Below the pieces are notes generated by a model. The model searched no databases and had not been told where the DNA came from. It saw only the letters and a program-made list of their open reading frames with translations. From contig DATCVR010000224.1 of the NCBI GenBank assembly GCA_036566745.1, positions 1 to 34,279 on the forward strand: a DNA stretch of 34,279 nucleotides, given 5' to 3'. Of this stretch, positions 8,089 through 15,945 are shown piece by piece. The position numbers were made by a program, and so were the translations under genes. Origin of the DNA: DATCVR01 sp036566745 (lineage in GTDB: Bacteria > Actinomycetota > Actinomycetes > Jiangellales > Jiangellaceae). Numbering within the stretch: position 1 is the stretch's first letter; each line of letters begins with the position of its first letter.

Positions 8089-8181
8089 CGGAGGGCATGG
8101 GATTCGAACCCATGAGGACGGAGAGGGCCCCGCCCTAGAACTTTTCAAGAGTTCCCCGTTCGGCCACTCCGGCAGCCCTCC
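8089..8181 (-). tRNA. tRNA-Ser(UGA)
   Basis: A complete 93-nt class II tRNA on the minus strand. Acceptor strands are 8181-8175 (GGAGGGC) and 8096-8090 (GCCCTCC), with discriminator G at 8089 as expected for serine. The D-arm is CCGGAGTGGCCGAACGG-like, and the anticodon arm is GAACT-CTTGAAA-AGTTC with anticodon UGA. A long variable arm and a T-arm with GGTTCGAATCC follow. No CCA is encoded. Confidence 0.95.
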
Positions 8182-8257
8182 AGGTGAGATCAAGTCTGCC
8201 ATGACGGCCGGACTCGAAACGAACCCGCCGGACCCGCCTGTGGCAGCATCGAAACCC

Positions 8258-9082
8258 GTGACCGATCGATCGAGACCATCCGGCGCCTCCGACGAACACA
8301 CCCTCCCCGGCGGCAACGTCGGCGGGGCGGTCCGGGTGGGCGACACGGTGCGCCGCCCGTCCGGTCCCTGGACGCCGGCCGTCCACGACCTCCTGCGCCA
8401 TCTCGCCGCTGCTGGCCTCGACGCGATCCCGGACGTTCGAGGGTTCGACGACCAGGGCCGCGAGATCCTCGGGTTCCTCCCGGGCCGGTCCGTCGACGTC
8501 GACGCCGAGGTGGTCAGCGACGCGCTGCTGGCGGCCGCCGTCCGCTGGGTCCGCCGGTTCCACGACGCCGTGGCCACGTACCGCCCGCCCGGACCGGTCC
8601 GGTGGCGCAACACCACCAGGGCGCTCGAGCCGGGCGAGATCATCTGCCATCACGACGCCGGCGCCTACAACTGGATCGTCGACGGCAACGACCTCGTCGG
8701 CGTGATCGACTGGGACATGGCCGGACCTGGCCGGCCGATCGACGACCTCGCGTTCATGGCCTGGAATTCGCTGCCGCTCTATCGCGAGATCCCGATCGAC
8801 GACGTGCTCCGCCGGCTCCGGCTCATGGCCGAGGCCTACCGCGGCGGCTCGGCCGGCTCGCCCAGCTCGTTCGGCTGGTCCGAGCCCGTCTCGCCGCGCG
8901 CGATCCTCGCCCATGTCGATGCCCGCATGACCAGCGCGGCCGACCGCATCGAGGCCGGCCAGCGCGCGGGCGACCCCGGCATGCTGAACCTCGCCGCGGT
9001 GGGTGAGCCGGACCGCACCCGCCGCCGGCTGGCCGCCCTGCGCGAGCGGATCGTCGTCATCGAGGCGCGGCTGGAGTCATGA
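8258..9082 (+). CDS. APH-fold phosphotransferase (aminoglycoside phosphotransferase family)
   Basis: About 274 residues, protein-kinase-like/APH fold. The catalytic loop reads HHDAGAYNWI (131-140, Brenner-type H-x-D-x4-N) and the metal-binding loop IDWDMAGPGRPIDDLAF (150-166, D151/D153). This is the pattern of small-molecule kinases of the APH/choline-kinase superfamily. The substrate is unknown and drug resistance should not be assumed. The start could be GTG 8258 or ATG 8201; GTG 8258 gives the usual length. Further upstream in-frame sequence runs antisense through the tRNA and is excluded. The gene converges on the rhodanese gene with a 6-nt overlap. Confidence 0.8.
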   Translation: MTDRSRPSGASDEHTLPGGNVGGAVRVGDTVRRPSGPWTPAVHDLLRHLAAAGLDAIPDVRGFDDQGREILGFLPGRSVDVDAEVVSDALLAAAVRWVRRFHDAVATYRPPGPVRWRNTTRALEPGEIICHHDAGAYNWIVDGNDLVGVIDWDMAGPGRPIDDLAFMAWNSLPLYREIPIDDVLRRLRLMAEAYRGGSAGSPSSFGWSEPVSPRAILAHVDARMTSAADRIEAGQRAGDPGMLNLAAVGEPDRTRRRLAALRERIVVIEARLES

Positions 9083-9916
9083 CGGCTCGGATCCGGTGGC
9101 CACGGGCCGGCTGGGGTCGGACGACCACTGCGACCACGATCCGGGGTACAGCGCGGCCTCGACCCCGGCGATGGCCAGCGCGGCGACCTCGTGAGCGGCC
9201 GTGACGCCGGATCCGCAGTAGACGCCCACGGGCGCGGTGCCGTCGACCCCCAGCGCCTCGAACCGCGCGCGCAGCCGAGGCGCCGACAGGAACCGGCCCG
9301 AGGCGTCGACGTTCTCCGCGGTCGGAGCGCTCAGCGCGCCGGGAACGTGACCGGCGCGGGGATCCATCGGCTCGACCTCGCCGCGGTAACGCTCACCCGC
9401 GCGGGCATCGAGCAATCCGCCCTTCGTGGCCACGGTGGCGGCGTCGTCGGCATCCAGCACGGGCAGGGCACCGCCGATGAGCACGACGTCGCCCGGTTCG
9501 GCCGTCACCTCCCCGGCGTCGACCGGATGCCCGCCAGCGACCCACCCGCCCAGCCCGCCGTCGAGCAGCCGTACGTCGGCGATGCCACCCCAGCGCAACA
9601 GCCACCACGCCCGCGCCGCGGACATGCCACCGAGGTCGTCGTAGACCACCACGGCGTCGCCGTCGCGCAGGCCCCACCGTCGCGCGGCCGCCTGCAGGTC
9701 GGCGACCTCGGGCAACGGATGGCGCCCGGCCGAGGGCGACGGCGACGCGGCCAGCTCGGCGTCGAGGTCGACGTACACCGCGCCCGGGACGTGACCGGCG
9801 GCGTGGTGGGCGCGGCCGCGGGGATCGCCGAGCTTCCAGCGGACGTCGAGAACCACGACCCGCTCGCCGGAGTCGAGGCGGCCGGCGAGCTCGCCCGGAC
9901 TGATCACCACATCCAT
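9077..9916 (-). CDS. Sulfurtransferase with two rhodanese domains
   Basis: 279 residues with tandem rhodanese domains (about 1-130 and 150-279). Only the C-terminal domain keeps the catalytic cysteine, C234 in YCGSGVTA; the N-terminal copy has DDLGGMSA at the equivalent loop, as normal for this family. It transfers sulfane sulfur from thiosulfate or 3-mercaptopyruvate to cyanide or thiol acceptors in the cytoplasm. ATG 9916 has GAGAGG about 8 nt upstream. It is divergent from the ROK kinase gene and convergent with the APH-like gene. Confidence 0.88.
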   Translation of the reverse strand: MDVVISPGELAGRLDSGERVVVLDVRWKLGDPRGRAHHAAGHVPGAVYVDLDAELAASPSPSAGRHPLPEVADLQAAARRWGLRDGDAVVVYDDLGGMSAARAWWLLRWGGIADVRLLDGGLGGWVAGGHPVDAGEVTAEPGDVVLIGGALPVLDADDAATVATKGGLLDARAGERYRGEVEPMDPRAGHVPGALSAPTAENVDASGRFLSAPRLRARFEALGVDGTAPVGVYCGSGVTAAHEVAALAIAGVEAALYPGSWSQWSSDPSRPVATGSEPS

Positions 9917-10035
9917 CTGCGCCACCTCTCTGGGACGGGCTGTCACCGTAGCGCCACACGCGCGCCCGCGACCGCGCGCCCGTAGGCATACCCGAACGCG
10001 GCTCACCCGGCCAGGACCGCGTACCGTCTGCTGCC

Positions 10036-10830
10036 GTGAACATCTCCGCAGGCCGCGGCCCGCGCACCCTCGCAGTCGACTGCGGCGGCACGGGCATCAA
10101 GGCGACCGTGCTCGACCCGTACGGCCTGCCCCTGTGCGACCGCGTCCGGCACCGCACGCCCTACCCCTGTCCGCCCGGCGTCCTCGTCGAAGCCGTCGCT
10201 GGGCTCGCCGACGCCACCGGGCAGCCCTTCGACCGGGTGTCGGTCGGATTCCCCGGGATGATCCGGCGTGGCGTCGTGCTCGCGACGCCCCATTACGTCA
10301 CGGAGTCCGGCCCCTTCACCGCGCGCCGGCCGGACCTCGTCGAGGCCTGGGCCGGCTTCGACGTCCGCGCAGCGCTGGAGGCGGCTCTGGGACGGCCCAC
10401 GCGCGTGCTCAACGACGCCGAAATCGCCGGGCTCGCCGTCATCGAGGGGCACGGCTTCGAGGTCGTGCTGACCCTCGGCACCGGCCTCGGCTGTGCGTTG
10501 TTCGACCACGGCCGACTGCTGCCCAAGGTCGAGCTCTCCCAGGCTCCGTTCCGCAAGGGCGAGTCGTACGACGAGCAGCTCGGCCACCACGCCCGCAAAC
10601 GCCTCGGCAGCGCCCGCTGGACCGCCCGGGTGACGCGCGCCGTCGACGGCCTGCGTCCGGTGCTCTGGTGGGATCGGCTGTACGTGGGAGGAGGCGGGGC
10701 GAAGCACCTCGTCGGCGATCTCGGCCCCGACGTTCACATCATCGGCAACGAGAACGGCCTGCTCGGAGGGGTCCGCCTGTGGCAGGACGAGGAGGCCGCG
10801 CGGCATCCGCTGCCCCAGGCGTCCCTCTGA
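10036..10830 (+). CDS. ROK-family kinase, polyphosphate-glucokinase-like
   Basis: 264 residues. The ROK/ASKHA signature is seen as phosphate-1 motif AVDCGGTGIK (13-22), catalytic VLNDAEIAGLA with D127, phosphate-2 TLGTGLGCALF (146-156) and adenosine loop YVGGGGAKHL (216-225). The TPYP element near residue 41 sits where polyphosphate glucokinases have TPxP. The order, length and motifs resemble PpgK, which phosphorylates glucose with polyphosphate or ATP, but the substrate is inferred. GTG 10036 has TACCGT 8 nt upstream and no Shine-Dalgarno. The debranching enzyme 2 kb away would supply glucose, so a shared role in glycogen use is possible but not shown. Confidence 0.75.
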   Translation: MNISAGRGPRTLAVDCGGTGIKATVLDPYGLPLCDRVRHRTPYPCPPGVLVEAVAGLADATGQPFDRVSVGFPGMIRRGVVLATPHYVTESGPFTARRPDLVEAWAGFDVRAALEAALGRPTRVLNDAEIAGLAVIEGHGFEVVLTLGTGLGCALFDHGRLLPKVELSQAPFRKGESYDEQLGHHARKRLGSARWTARVTRAVDGLRPVLWWDRLYVGGGGAKHLVGDLGPDVHIIGNENGLLGGVRLWQDEEAARHPLPQASL

Positions 10831-10851
10831 CCAGCGCGTCCCGGTGACCCG

Positions 10852-11409
10852 TCAGACCGGCGATGTCCAGGTCTCGTGGGTCGCGATGAACGCGGTGGAG
10901 GTCAGGCGTGAGCCGTCGCCGCTGACAGCGGGTCGGCCGAGCACGCGGGCGCCGTCGACCTCGAGCGTGGCCTCGCCGCAGTAGGACAGCAGGTTCGTGA
11001 GCGTCCAGCTGACCTCGCCGAGCTCCCAGTCGGCCACGTGCGCCGGCCTGGTCGCCACCGAACGGCCCATGGTCGCGACGACGTGGCTGGCGTCGGCACC
11101 GATGACGTTGGCCCGCGCGGACGACGGGCCGATCTGCCATTCGCGCACCTCGCACTCGATGGGCTCGCCGATGTCCGGCAGCCCGTCGAGCTCGGGGAAG
11201 TGGCGGCTGAACGTGGTGGCCAGCCAGCTGCCGAGAGCGGCGTCGGGGGTCAGCAGCCGCACGGTGTCGTCGCCGTCGACCCAGGCCAGCACCGCCAGCC
11301 CGGACCCGTGGACGCTCCACTCGGCTTCCCACAGCGACACGAATCCGACCCGGCTGGACCCGCGCACGAGGGTCGCGCACGGATTCGCTCCGACGAACTC
11401 GACTGGCAT
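10852..11409 (-). CDS. Hypothetical protein, unknown function
   Basis: 185 residues, soluble, acidic, with no signal peptide or membrane segment. I do not recognise the family. The composition (many short strands such as VGFVSLWEAEWSVHG, LAVLAWVDGDDTVRLL, WQIGPSSARANVIGA) suggests a mostly beta protein. ATG 11409 is chosen because TACGCT lies 6 nt upstream (leaderless pattern) and the sequence beyond is not coding-like. It ends 21 nt from the ROK kinase gene (convergent) and diverges from amt across a 275-nt gap. Confidence 0.68.
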   Translation of the reverse strand: MPVEFVGANPCATLVRGSSRVGFVSLWEAEWSVHGSGLAVLAWVDGDDTVRLLTPDAALGSWLATTFSRHFPELDGLPDIGEPIECEVREWQIGPSSARANVIGADASHVVATMGRSVATRPAHVADWELGEVSWTLTNLLSYCGEATLEVDGARVLGRPAVSGDGSRLTSTAFIATHETWTSPV

Positions 11410-11684
11410 CAGCCGAGCGTAGTGACAAATGACCTTCGAGGGAGAGGCCAGCGTCGAGAATCTCGGCCGTCGTCGAGGTCTGCGCGTTACCTGGGCGATA
11501 CATCCGGCGCGGTCCGACATCGCCCTGTAACGAACAGCGCCCCCGGGTGAAACGGTGCGGGTTCACGCTGCAGGCGTCCGGCTGCCGCAACGTCGCGGCG
11601 CGACACCGACGGGCTCGGGGCGCGGCCACCGGTGAACTGGTCGCGCCCTGGCCACCTCTTTCCTCGATGGAGGGACGGCAGCAC
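11410..11684. other. Intergenic regulatory region, unknown gene / amt
   Basis: A 275-nt divergent intergenic stretch. It holds the leaderless promoter element of the minus-strand gene (11416-11421), a GlnR-like box (11486-11501), a second GTAAC half-site at 11527-11531 and a GAAAC at 11549-11553. The amt Shine-Dalgarno GGAGGG is at 11669-11674. No convincing coding sequence is visible in it; an in-frame extension of amt to 11547 is Arg-rich and not believed. Confidence 0.6.
11486..11501 (+). promoter_or_regulatory. Possible GlnR box upstream of amt
   Basis: GTTAC-N6-GATAC matches the GlnR a-site/b-site consensus (gTnAc-n6-GaAAc) with one mismatch. GlnR activates ammonium transporter genes under nitrogen limitation in actinomycetes. 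The site is about 184 nt before the amt start. Further half-sites (GTAAC 11527, GAAAC 11549) are 22 nt apart, the wrong parity for a standard second box. Confidence 0.4.
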
Positions 11685-13052
11685 ATGGATACCGGAGACA
11701 CCGCCTGGGTGCTGGCCAGCACTGCGCTGGTCATGCTCATGACGCCAGGTCTCGCGCTCTTCTATGGCGGCATGGTCCGCGCCAAGAGCGTGATCAACAT
11801 GATGATGATGAGCTTCGGGGCGCTGGCCGTCGTCGGAGTGTTGTGGGTGCTGTACGGCTACTCGATGGCCTTCGGCACCGACGTGGGCGGAGGGCTGCTG
11901 GGCAACCCCGGCGAGTTCTTCGGATTGTCCGGCCTCATGGGAGCCGACCAGCTGGCCGGGACCATCCCGACGCTGCTGTTCGTGGGCTTCCAGGGCATGT
12001 TCGCGGTCATCACGGTCGCGCTCGTGTCGGGATCGATCGCCGACCGCGCGAAGTTCTGGACCTGGATCCTGTTCGCGGGCATCTGGGCCACGGTCGTGTA
12101 CTTCCCGGTGGCCCACTGGGTGTTCGCCTTCGCCGACGGTGAGGGCGGCTGGATCGGTGACCGCCTCGGCGCCATCGACTTCGCGGGTGGCACGGCGGTC
12201 CACATCAACGCCGGTGCCGCGGGCCTCGCACTCGCTCTCGTGCTCGGCCGCCGTCGCGACTTCGCCAAGGGCGCGCACCGGCCGCACAACCTCCCGCTGG
12301 TGATGCTCGGCGCCGGGCTCCTGTGGTTCGGCTGGTTCGGCTTCAACGCGGGTTCCGCGCTCGCGGCCAACGGCACGGCTGCGGTCGCGCTGGTCAACAC
12401 GGTCGCGGCCACGTCCGCGGCTACCCTGGCCTGGCTCGGTGTCGAGAAGTTCCGCGACGGTCACGCGACCTCGCTGGGCGCGGCGTCCGGCGTCGTGGCC
12501 GGCCTCGTCGCCATCACCCCGGCCTGCTCGGCGCTCAACCCGGTCGGCTCGCTCCTGCTCGGCGTCGTCGCCGGCGCGGTGTGCTCGCTCGCCGTCAGCC
12601 TCAAGTTCCGGCTGCGGTACGACGACTCGCTGGACGTCGTCGCGGTCCACCTCGTGGGTGGCGTGGTCGGCACCATCGCCATCGGGTTCCTGGCCACGGC
12701 CGACGCCCCGGCTGCGGTCGACGGGCTGCTGTTCGGCGGCGGCGCCGACCTGCTGGTCAAGCAGGTCATCGGCGCCGGCTCGGTCCTGGTGTTCTCCTTC
12801 GTCGTCACCTACGCCATCGGCTGGCTGCTGCAGAAGACCGTCGGGTTCCGGGTCGACGACGACCAGGAGGTCGTGGGCGTCGACCTCGTGCACCACGGCG
12901 AGTCCGGTTACGAGATCGGCAGCGAGCCGGTCCCCGAGGACGTGCTCGCCCGGGTCACCAGCGGTGCCGCTCCGGTGGCCGTCGCGGGCAAGGAGCGCTC
13001 GAAGTCCACGTCCGGCATCGCGATCGGCGAGGGCGAGGTCTCGCCCGCCTGA
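11685..13052 (+). CDS. amt: Ammonium transporter
   Basis: 455 residues, Amt/MEP/Rh family trimeric channel-like transporter for NH4+/NH3. It starts on the outside like mature Amt proteins (MDTGDTAWVLASTALVML), with eleven hydrophobic helices. The conserved pore residues are visible: D165 (IDFAGGTAVH), twin histidines H173 and H322 (VVAVHLVGG), and the FGWFGFNAGS helix. The cytosolic tail (from about 385) keeps the VGFRVD signalling segment and then extends about 60 residues, ending KSTSGIAIGEGEVSPA. ATG 11685 has Shine-Dalgarno GGAGGG with a 10-nt spacer. Unlike many actinobacteria, no glnK (PII) or glnD follows; a strong hairpin comes next. Confidence 0.96.
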   Translation: MDTGDTAWVLASTALVMLMTPGLALFYGGMVRAKSVINMMMMSFGALAVVGVLWVLYGYSMAFGTDVGGGLLGNPGEFFGLSGLMGADQLAGTIPTLLFVGFQGMFAVITVALVSGSIADRAKFWTWILFAGIWATVVYFPVAHWVFAFADGEGGWIGDRLGAIDFAGGTAVHINAGAAGLALALVLGRRRDFAKGAHRPHNLPLVMLGAGLLWFGWFGFNAGSALAANGTAAVALVNTVAATSAATLAWLGVEKFRDGHATSLGAASGVVAGLVAITPACSALNPVGSLLLGVVAGAVCSLAVSLKFRLRYDDSLDVVAVHLVGGVVGTIAIGFLATADAPAAVDGLLFGGGADLLVKQVIGAGSVLVFSFVVTYAIGWLLQKTVGFRVDDDQEVVGVDLVHHGESGYEIGSEPVPEDVLARVTSGAAPVAVAGKERSKSTSGIAIGEGEVSPA

Positions 13053-13076
13053 TCCGCAGGTCGGCTCCATCGATCC

Positions 13077-13119
13077 GAGAGCCGCGATCCCAGGGTCCTG
13101 ACCCGGGATCGCGGCTCTC
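13077..13119 (+). terminator. Hairpin terminator after amt
   Basis: Perfect 15-bp inverted repeat (arms 13077-13091 and 13105-13119, GAGAGCCGCGATCCC and its complement) with a further 4-bp stem (GGGT/ACCC) inside, capped by CCTG after one bulged A. There is no T-run downstream, as is common for high-GC actinobacterial terminators. It lies 24 nt past the amt stop. Confidence 0.8.
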
Positions 13120-13170
13120 CCACGTGCGTGGCCGGAATAGGGTCGCCGCCGCGGCGCTTGTCAGTCGGAT

Positions 13171-13563
13171 GTGACGACCCAACTCACCGACAAGGCCAAG
13201 GCGCTCCTCGACGGCACGACGTTCGCGGCGTTCGCCACGATCAACCCCGACGGCTCGCCGCAGACGTCGACGATGTGGGTGACCCGCGAGGGCGACCAGG
13301 TCGTGGTCTCGACCCTGCTCGGCCGGCAGAAGGCCAAGAACCTTCAGCGCGACAACCGGGTGAGCGTCCTGCTGACCAATCCGGACGATCCCGAGCAGTA
13401 CGTGGAGATCCGCGGCACCGCCTCGATCACCGAGACCGGCGGTCGCGCGCTCATCGAGGCGCTGAGCCGGAAATACCGCGGCACGGAGTTCCCGCAGGAG
13501 GCACCGGACCGGGTCCGCGTCGTCGTCCGGATCACCCCCACCAAGGTCGTCGAGCACAACTGA
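13171..13563 (+). CDS. PPOX-class (flavin/F420-dependent) oxidoreductase
   Basis: 130 residues, split-barrel fold of the pyridoxamine-5'-phosphate-oxidase-like superfamily. Characteristic elements are FAAFATINPDGSPQTSTMWV (18-37), a basic KAKNL strand end (54-58) and a V-E-I-R-G-TASI strand (77-85). Many actinobacterial members of this size use coenzyme F420 rather than FMN. Cofactor and substrate are inferred from family only. GTG 13171 is chosen by length and conserved start; no clear Shine-Dalgarno is seen. First of a run of plus-strand metabolic genes. Confidence 0.85.
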   Translation: MTTQLTDKAKALLDGTTFAAFATINPDGSPQTSTMWVTREGDQVVVSTLLGRQKAKNLQRDNRVSVLLTNPDDPEQYVEIRGTASITETGGRALIEALSRKYRGTEFPQEAPDRVRVVVRITPTKVVEHN

Positions 13564-13621
13564 CCCGCACGGCCCGGCGTCCGTGGCAGGCTCGGCCAGA
13601 GCCTGGCGACCGGGAGGACCC

Positions 13622-14992
13622 ATGGACATCGACGCGACCCGACCGGTGCGGCTGGCCATCCTCGGCACGGGCAACCGCGGCGGCGACGTCTACGGCGGCT
13701 GGGCGCTACGCCACCCCGATCGGGCCCGGATCGTCGCCGTGGCGGACCCGCGCCACGAACGGCGCGACCGGCTCGCGCACGCCGCGGGGGTCGTCGCCGC
13801 CGACCGGTTCGACGACTGGCGTGACCTGATCGCCGCGGCCGGACGGCTCCAGCTCGACGCGGTGATCGTCGCGCTGCCGGATCGTGAGCACGTCGAGCCG
13901 GCGCTGGCCGCGGCCGAGCTCGGCGTGGACATCCTGCTCGAGAAGCCCGCGGCGTCGACGCCGGAGGACCTCGAACGGATCTCCGCAAGGGCGCGCCGCC
14001 TGGGTGCCAGGATCTTCGTCGGGCACGTCCTGCGCTACACACCGTTCTGGCAGACCGTGCGGCAGATCGTCGCGTCGGGCGCGATCGGGCGGCTGCTGAC
14101 CATCCGGCACGAGGAGAACATCGGCTTCTGGCATTTCGCGCACTCGTTCGTGCGCGGCAACTGGCGCCGCGCCGACACCTCCAGCCCGATGGTGCTCGCG
14201 AAGACCTGCCACGACCTCGACCTCATCCACTGGCTCGCCGACGCCGCACCCCGGACCGTGGCCAGTTCGGGAGCGCTCACCGTGTTCCGCCCCGAGAACG
14301 CACCGCCGGGCGCACCGCAGCGCTGCCTCGACGGTTGTCCCGCGGCCGCGAGCTGCGCGTTCTATGCGCCCAGGTTCTACGTCGACGCGCTGGCCGGCAG
14401 CGATCGCTGGCCGATCACCGTCCTGACCACCGATCCCTCGCCCGAGGGTCGCCTGGACGCGTTGCGGACCGGCCCCTACGGCCGGTGCGTCTACCGCTGC
14501 GACAACGACGTCGCCGACCATCAGCAGACCGTCATGAACTTCGCCGACGGGCTGACCGCGACCCTGTCGACCTCGGGCCTGACCGGTCAGAACACCCGCA
14601 CCGTCCAGCTGACCGGCGCGGCCGGCGAACTGACCGGCCACATGGGTTCCGGGCGCATCGTGGTCGACCTCTTCGCTCCCACGGCCCAGCTCCCACCGCT
14701 GCCCCTGGCCCGTGACCTGCGCGAGGACGTCCGGCCACCGGCCCTGCAACGCACGATCGAGCTCATCGCGGCGCCACCCGACGACCATGCCGGCCACGGC
14801 GGCGGCGACGCGGCGCTGATGGAGGCGTTCGTGACCGGGGTCGCCACCGGGACGCTGGGCGAGGCCCACGGCGCCTCGCTCGAGCACGCTCTCGACAGCC
14901 ACCGGATGGCCTTCGCCGCCGAGGAGTCCCGGCTCACCGGGGCGACGGTCACGCTGGCGACGCCCACGGTCAGCGATGCAGCCACCCGGTGA
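13622..14992 (+). CDS. Gfo/Idh/MocA-family oxidoreductase
   Basis: 456 residues. The N-terminal Rossmann domain has VRLAILGTGNRGGDVYG (9-25), ALPDREH and the signature EKPAA (107-111). In the C-terminal alpha/beta domain, K194 and the HDLDLIHWLAD helix (197-207) supply the expected catalytic Lys/Asp/His. A Cys cluster (C235, C239, C245, then C289 and C293) lies in an insertion seen in one subgroup and may bind metal. It would oxidise or epimerise a sugar or inositol-type substrate using NAD(P); the substrate is unknown. ATG 13622 follows a GGGAGG Shine-Dalgarno; an earlier in-frame start is rejected. Confidence 0.88.
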   Translation: MDIDATRPVRLAILGTGNRGGDVYGGWALRHPDRARIVAVADPRHERRDRLAHAAGVVAADRFDDWRDLIAAAGRLQLDAVIVALPDREHVEPALAAAELGVDILLEKPAASTPEDLERISARARRLGARIFVGHVLRYTPFWQTVRQIVASGAIGRLLTIRHEENIGFWHFAHSFVRGNWRRADTSSPMVLAKTCHDLDLIHWLADAAPRTVASSGALTVFRPENAPPGAPQRCLDGCPAAASCAFYAPRFYVDALAGSDRWPITVLTTDPSPEGRLDALRTGPYGRCVYRCDNDVADHQQTVMNFADGLTATLSTSGLTGQNTRTVQLTGAAGELTGHMGSGRIVVDLFAPTAQLPPLPLARDLREDVRPPALQRTIELIAAPPDDHAGHGGGDAALMEAFVTGVATGTLGEAHGASLEHALDSHRMAFAAEESRLTGATVTLATPTVSDAATR

Positions 14993-15013
14993 TTCCTTCG
15001 CAGCCGCCGCCGT

Positions 15014-15034
15014 GACGGGACCTGAAGGTCCGTC
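15014..15034 (+). terminator. Short hairpin after the Gfo/Idh/MocA gene
   Basis: GAC-(G bulge)-GGACC-TGAA-GGTCC-GTC forms an 8-bp stem with a TGAA loop. A competing TGAAGG/CCTTCA pairing with 15044-15049 is possible. It lies 22 nt past the stop codon and before the next gene's promoter element; no T-run. Confidence 0.5.
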
Positions 15035-15079
15035 CTGGCGGGCCTTCACGTCCCACCATCGCGCTCTACGATGCCGACC

Positions 15080-15868
15080 GTGAGCTCCAGCACCGCATTC
15101 CACGCGCTGCACCACACCGGCGCGCCGTTCCTCCTGCCCAACGCGTGGGACTTCGCCTCGGCCGCCGTGCTCGCCGAGGCGGGATTCGCCGCGATCGGCA
15201 CCACGAGCCTCGGGGTCGCGCTCGCCTTCGGCCTGCCCGACGGCGCGGGCCGCACCCGCTCCCAGACCGTGGCGCTGGCCGGGATCCTGCGGCGCGTGCC
15301 GACCATGGTCACGGTGGACGTCGAGGGCGGCTTCAGCGACGACCCGGTCGCGGTCGGAGCCCTGGCGGCCGAGCTCGCGGCAGCCGGCGCGGTGGGGCTG
15401 AACCTCGAGGACGGCCGGCCCGACGGCTCGCTCAGCGATCCCGGACTCCACCAGGACAAGATCCGGGCGATCAAGCAGGCGGCGCCGGACCTGTTCGTCA
15501 ACGCCCGCACGGACACCCACTGGCTGGCCGAGCGGCCACCGCCGATCTTGGCCACGCTGACCAGGGTCACGGCCTACCGCGAGGCGGGCGCCGACGGCGT
15601 GTTCGTGCCCGGGTTGGTCGATGACCACGGCATCCGCACCGTGGTGGCCGAGGCCGGGCTGCCGGTGAACGTGCTCCTGGCGCCGCTGCATCGGCTCAGC
15701 CGGCTGGGCGAGCTGGGAGTGGCGCGGGTCAGTACCGGGTCGATGCTGTTCCGGGCGGCCATGCACGCCGTGGCCGGCACCGCGCGAGCCGCCCGCGACG
15801 GCGAGCCCATCACCGAGGGCCTGCCGACGTACGCCGACTTGGCGCGGCTGGCCGACCCGACAGCCTGA
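15080..15868 (+). CDS. Isocitrate lyase / PEP mutase family protein
   Basis: About 262 residues, TIM barrel of the PEP mutase/isocitrate lyase superfamily. Metal- and substrate-binding signatures are present: VDVEGGF with D80/E82, GLNLEDG with E110/D111, and NARTDT with R143/D145. The KKCGH catalytic loop of true isocitrate and methylisocitrate lyases is not seen, so this is one of the short superfamily members of uncertain reaction (C-C lyase or P-C-bond enzyme). GTG 15080 has TACGAT exactly 7 nt upstream; ATG 15071 lies inside that element, so the GTG is preferred. The stop codon is in the first unit of a tandem repeat. Confidence 0.82.
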   Translation: MSSSTAFHALHHTGAPFLLPNAWDFASAAVLAEAGFAAIGTTSLGVALAFGLPDGAGRTRSQTVALAGILRRVPTMVTVDVEGGFSDDPVAVGALAAELAAAGAVGLNLEDGRPDGSLSDPGLHQDKIRAIKQAAPDLFVNARTDTHWLAERPPPILATLTRVTAYREAGADGVFVPGLVDDHGIRTVVAEAGLPVNVLLAPLHRLSRLGELGVARVSTGSMLFRAAMHAVAGTARAARDGEPITEGLPTYADLARLADPTA

Positions 15869-15909
15869 CACCCGACGCCCTGACACCCGACGCCCTGACG
15901 CTCGACGCC
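15865..15909 (+). repeat. Three tandem 15-bp repeats
   Basis: CTGACACCCGACGCC occurs at 15865-15879 and 15880-15894, then with two changes (CTGACGCTCGACGCC) at 15895-15909. The first copy contains the stop codon of the preceding gene (15866-15868). The 15-bp period keeps frame. It is likely a slippage-derived duplication at the gene end. Confidence 0.9.
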
Positions 15910-15945
15910 GCACGACGAGCCGCGGCGGCCCGACACAATGGCCGC

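Noticed and set aside
8078..8257. Upstream extension of the APH-like gene through the tRNA
   Set aside because: Runs antisense through tRNA-Ser(UGA); the family length fits a start at 8201-8258.
8258..9082. Calling the APH-fold gene an antibiotic resistance gene
   Set aside because: Only the general kinase fold is visible; many housekeeping small-molecule kinases share it.
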